Part shown: positions 61,877 to 64,000 of the stretch, in pieces | Layout: each line of letters opens with the position of its first letter | How positions within the stretch are numbered: position 1 is the first letter of the stretch | Source of the DNA: JAHRAW01 sp965249835 | GTDB taxonomy: Bacteria; Pseudomonadota; Gammaproteobacteria; Arenicellales; Poriferihabitantaceae | Assembly: GCA_965249835.1 (NCBI GenBank) | Contig: CBDFMY010000003.1 | Location: 1,054,001-1,118,000 of the forward strand | Direction: 5' to 3' | Length of the DNA stretch: 64,000 bases | Program-made: the position numbers and the translations under genes | The notes under the pieces: model-generated | What the model saw: only the letters and a program-made list of their open reading frames with translations | Databases searched by the model: none | Told to the model about the DNA's origin: nothing

Positions 61877-62998
61877 TGTATAAGTCCTTGGATTCAACTC
61901 TTAAGTGCAACTTCACCGATGAAGGAAAGGTGAGATGCGGTAGCCTCTTGATTTTCCCGAATCAATATAAGGAGTTGCCATATGAAACGCTACACGCACC
62001 TCACCAGTGAACGACGATACCAGATTTCCAATGGCTTGAAAGAAGGCTATTCACAACAAGCCATCGCCGATATTATCGGTGTCAACCAAAGCACCCTCAG
62101 CCGGGAGATACGCCGAAATGGCCCCAATCGGGGGCGTGTGCGGCGGCGCACCGCCGGAGCGGGTGCTTATCGTCCCGCCGGGGCGCACAAGCAGGCCATG
62201 GCGCGCCGGGTGGGCAAGGCCCGGGCGCGTATAAGTGGAGATGATTGGCGGCTCATCGAACGGCTGCTTCATGAGAAGTGGAGCCCGCAGCAGATTGGCC
62301 TGTGGCTGGGGAAAGCCGGATGGCTGGCGGTTAGCCATGAGTGGACCTACCGGCACATTCGCAACGACAAGCACCACGGCGGTTTTCTGTATCAGCACTT
62401 ACGCTGCCGGAAAAAGGGGAAGAAACGCTACGGTAGCAAGGCGCGGCCGGGCTCGATCCCCAATCGGGTGTCGATCGAGCAACGCCCGGCGTTGGTTAAG
62501 CAAACAGCCCGCATCGGCGATTGGGAGCTGGACACGGTGCATGGGAAAAACCATACCGCCGTCATGCTGACCATGGTCGAGCGTGCCACGCGCTTCGTGT
62601 ACATTGATATCCTGCCCAACCGGAAGGCGCCGGTGGTGGGCGCGGCGCTGATTAGAAACCTGGCTACGATCAAACACCGGGTGCACATTGACCGCGGATA
62701 ACGGCAGCGAATTCGCCGGCCATGAAGCGGTCAGCGAGGCACTGCAGGCCGACTTCTACTTCGCCCATCCCTACGCGTCCTGGGCGCGAGGCACCAATGA
62801 GAATACCAACCGGCTGATACGGCAGTATTTTCCCAAAAGCTATAATCTGTCGACCATCACCACCTCGCAACTGGCGCATGTGGTCGACCAGATCAATAAC
62901 CGGCCGCGCAAATGCCTTGGCATGAAAACACCGAATCAGGCATTATTCGGCATCAACCCACCTGTTGCACTTCGGGGTTGAATCCAAGGACCTATACA
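61877..62998 (+). mobile_element. IS30-family element, 1122 bp
   Basis: Ends: TGTATAAGTCCTTGGATTCA at the left and, read inward, TGTATAGGTCCTTGGATTCA at the right, similar for about 35 bases. It sits between the end of one IS481 copy and a fragment of another. The bases outside (gca at left, tag at right) do not form a clear target duplication, so later recombination is likely. Confidence 0.88.
61982..62981 (+). pseudogene. IS30 transposase, single frameshift
   Basis: Frame one (61982-62701): helix-turn-helix QQAIADIIGVNQSTLSREIR; IGDWELDTVHGKNHTAVML (first Asp of DDE); ends ATIKHRVHIDRG. Frame two (from about 62688): TADNGSEFAGHEAVSEALQA (second Asp), SWARGTNENTNRLIRQYFPK (Glu) to the stop at 62981. 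One shift near 62688-62697 separates them. It is recent or a sequence error; programmed shifting is not usual in IS30. Confidence 0.87.
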
Positions 62999-63092
62999 TA
63001 GTTTGGATTTAATGACGCCGACGTAGTACTATCGGCAACTCACTCTCACCCTGGTTGCCTGATTTTGTCTCATAATGTGGTGAACCCGGACA
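62999..63092 (+). mobile_element. 3' end fragment of a second IS481 copy
   Basis: TAGTTTGGATTTAATGACGC, then to the inverted repeat end GGTGAACCCGGACA, the reverse match of 60752-60845. It encodes the transposase end SLDLMTP..YYRQLTLTLVA with a stop inside. Cut at its left side by the IS30 element. Confidence 0.85.
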
Positions 63093-63141
63093 AATCCCCA
63101 GCCGCCACAAATTTTTAACTAATACACGGAGAAACTTCATC

Positions 63142-63996
63142 ATGAGCGAAATAAAGCAAGTCAAAGTCAAGCAAATTGATCTGGAAAGTAGCGTCAACGT
63201 CCGCATCAAAGGCGTGGAAGCAAACGTTGAAAAAGTCAAAAGTTCCATCGCAAAACATGGGTTTTGGCCCGAACATCCGATTGTTATCCGCCCACACCCA
63301 AACACAGGAAGCGGTTATCAGTATGAGCATGTCGCTGGACAGTGCAGATTCAAGGCGTGTTTGTCGCTCGGGCTGGACAAGATCCCTGCCATTGTCGAGG
63401 ACCTTGATGACGATGCTGCCATTCAGCGTTCTTGGGGCGAAAACGAGGCGCAAGGAGAGTTATCACTCAGCGACAAAGCACACTGGGTAACCAAAATTTA
63501 CAAGCGCCATGAAGGAAATGGGTTCACTGGTGATGAAGCCATGAAAAAGGCGGCGGATTTTCTCAATATTGAAGTGCAGACGGCTCGAAAATATGCCAGG
63601 ATTTTGCGCTTGCCTGCCGAAGTGAGGAAAATGGTAGATGAGGGGATTTTGCCTTCGGGTGCCGCCGATGCTATCGCAAATTCTACCTTTCGCTTAACGC
63701 GCACGGATACGGAAAAAGATGATATGGAAAAACAAATGGCTGAGCGCGCCAACTGGTTCCTTGATGTGGATAGAAACCAACGTACACATGCCCTGCAGGC
63801 TTTGAATGGTACGAAACATAACACGTCCATTGAGGAATTAACCAACGACTTCACCCGAAGGGCGGGAACCGCCTCTTACAGGATTGAAATCCCGCAAGAG
63901 CGTCTCGCCCGCATTGAAAAATGGGGCGAAGAGCGCGGGATAACTGGCAATGTCGCCATCATCAACGGCATGATCAAGGATGCTATTAATGGATGA
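63142..63996 (+). CDS. ParB-like N-terminal-domain protein
   Basis: 284 aa. Residues about 5-100 form a ParB/sulfiredoxin-like domain: VKVKQIDLESSVNVRIKG, HPIVIRPHP and YEHVAGQCRFKACLSLGLDK (GxxR-type box, here AGQCR). A helix-turn-helix region follows (AMKKAADFLNIEVQTARKYA) with ILRLPAEVRKMVDEGILPSG. Plain chromosomal ParB is unlikely, since ParA is absent upstream and the C-terminus differs; a plasmid, phage or modification-system regulator is more likely. GGAG lies 10 nt before ATG 63142. The stop overlaps a following ATG. Confidence 0.8.
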   Translation: MSEIKQVKVKQIDLESSVNVRIKGVEANVEKVKSSIAKHGFWPEHPIVIRPHPNTGSGYQYEHVAGQCRFKACLSLGLDKIPAIVEDLDDDAAIQRSWGENEAQGELSLSDKAHWVTKIYKRHEGNGFTGDEAMKKAADFLNIEVQTARKYARILRLPAEVRKMVDEGILPSGAADAIANSTFRLTRTDTEKDDMEKQMAERANWFLDVDRNQRTHALQALNGTKHNTSIEELTNDFTRRAGTASYRIEIPQERLARIEKWGEERGITGNVAIINGMIKDAING

Positions 63997-64000
63997 ATCA
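63993..64000 (+). CDS. Start of a downstream coupled gene, partial
   Basis: ATGAATCA: the ATG overlaps the ParB-like stop by 4 nt (ATGA), the usual sign of a coupled next gene. Only two codons are in the window, so no product can be named. Confidence 0.35.

Noticed and set aside
61982..62981. Programmed frameshift in the IS30 transposase
   Set aside because: IS30 transposases are normally made from one frame, and I see no slippery site; mutation or sequence error is simpler.
63142..63996. Chromosomal partition protein ParB
   Set aside because: No ParA gene upstream, AGQCR in place of the usual GERR-type box, and a C-terminus unlike ParB.
2..64000. tRNA, rRNA or riboswitch genes
   Set aside because: I searched the larger gaps by eye for cloverleaf ends and known riboswitch cores and found none; a covariance-model scan would be decisive.

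Overview
The window reads as a chromosomal segment of an uncultivated-type gammaproteobacterium. This rests on gene order and families, not on a database search: scpA-scpB-rluB; xseB-ispA-dxs; a complete mlaFEDCB cluster followed by ibaG/bolA and a CGFS glutaredoxin; parE; a c5-type cytochrome; homomeric Sat. Outer-membrane genes are present (Mla system, beta-barrel-ended giant surface protein, lipoproteins), so the cell is diderm. A kidney-type glutaminase with EF-hand and ankyrin segments, a giant cadherin/PKD-like surface protein and a polyamine importer would fit a host-associated or marine life style, but that is inference.

Layout. 1-6957: housekeeping and metabolism (condensin accessory scpAB, rluB, a lactate-permease-type carrier, diaminopropionate ammonia-lyase, leuB, a crotonase, a cytochrome c5). 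7013-14617: a three-gene putative defence operon on the minus strand (SNF2/RapA-type helicase, Hsp70/actin-fold ATPase with zinc ribbon, large N6-adenine-type methylase), with a cytochrome c5 scrap at its inner edge. 14785-25658: glycerate kinase, parE, a zincin, a Panacea-type toxin-antitoxin pair, xseB-ispA-dxs-folE2, and a LysR/DMT-exporter divergent pair. 25659-36680: accessory block with dispersed repeats, a 7.3-kb repeat-rich surface protein whose 5' end carries a run of 24 G, and two tandem, partly divergent AAA ATPases that share a mini-ORF leader. 36681-48963: cyclase-family hydrolase, mla operon, ibaG, grxD, Rieske oxygenase, and a polyamine ABC transporter with a glutaminase gene inside its cluster. 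49014-50556: smr and trxB. 50650-57000: eroded defence genes, an IS1202-like element with a clear 15-bp target duplication, and a frameshifted subtilase lipoprotein followed by a small envelope protein and a lipoprotein resembling a protease inhibitor. 56984-60598: sat, aroF/G/H-type DAHP synthase, lysE-type exporter and a 51-residue rubredoxin. 60752-63092: nested IS481 and IS30 remnants. 63142-end: a ParB-like gene that probably opens another operon.

System view. Core genes form tight co-directional operons with 1-11 nt overlaps. The variable material is bounded again and again by the same dispersed repeats (core palindrome GTCACGCnnnGCGTGAC and longer companions). The most interesting candidates are the helicase/Hsp70-like/methylase operon, the poly-G surface protein with possible phase variation, the paired AAA ATPases with a variable middle, the KGA-type glutaminase in a polyamine operon, and the subtilase/envelope/inhibitor cassette.
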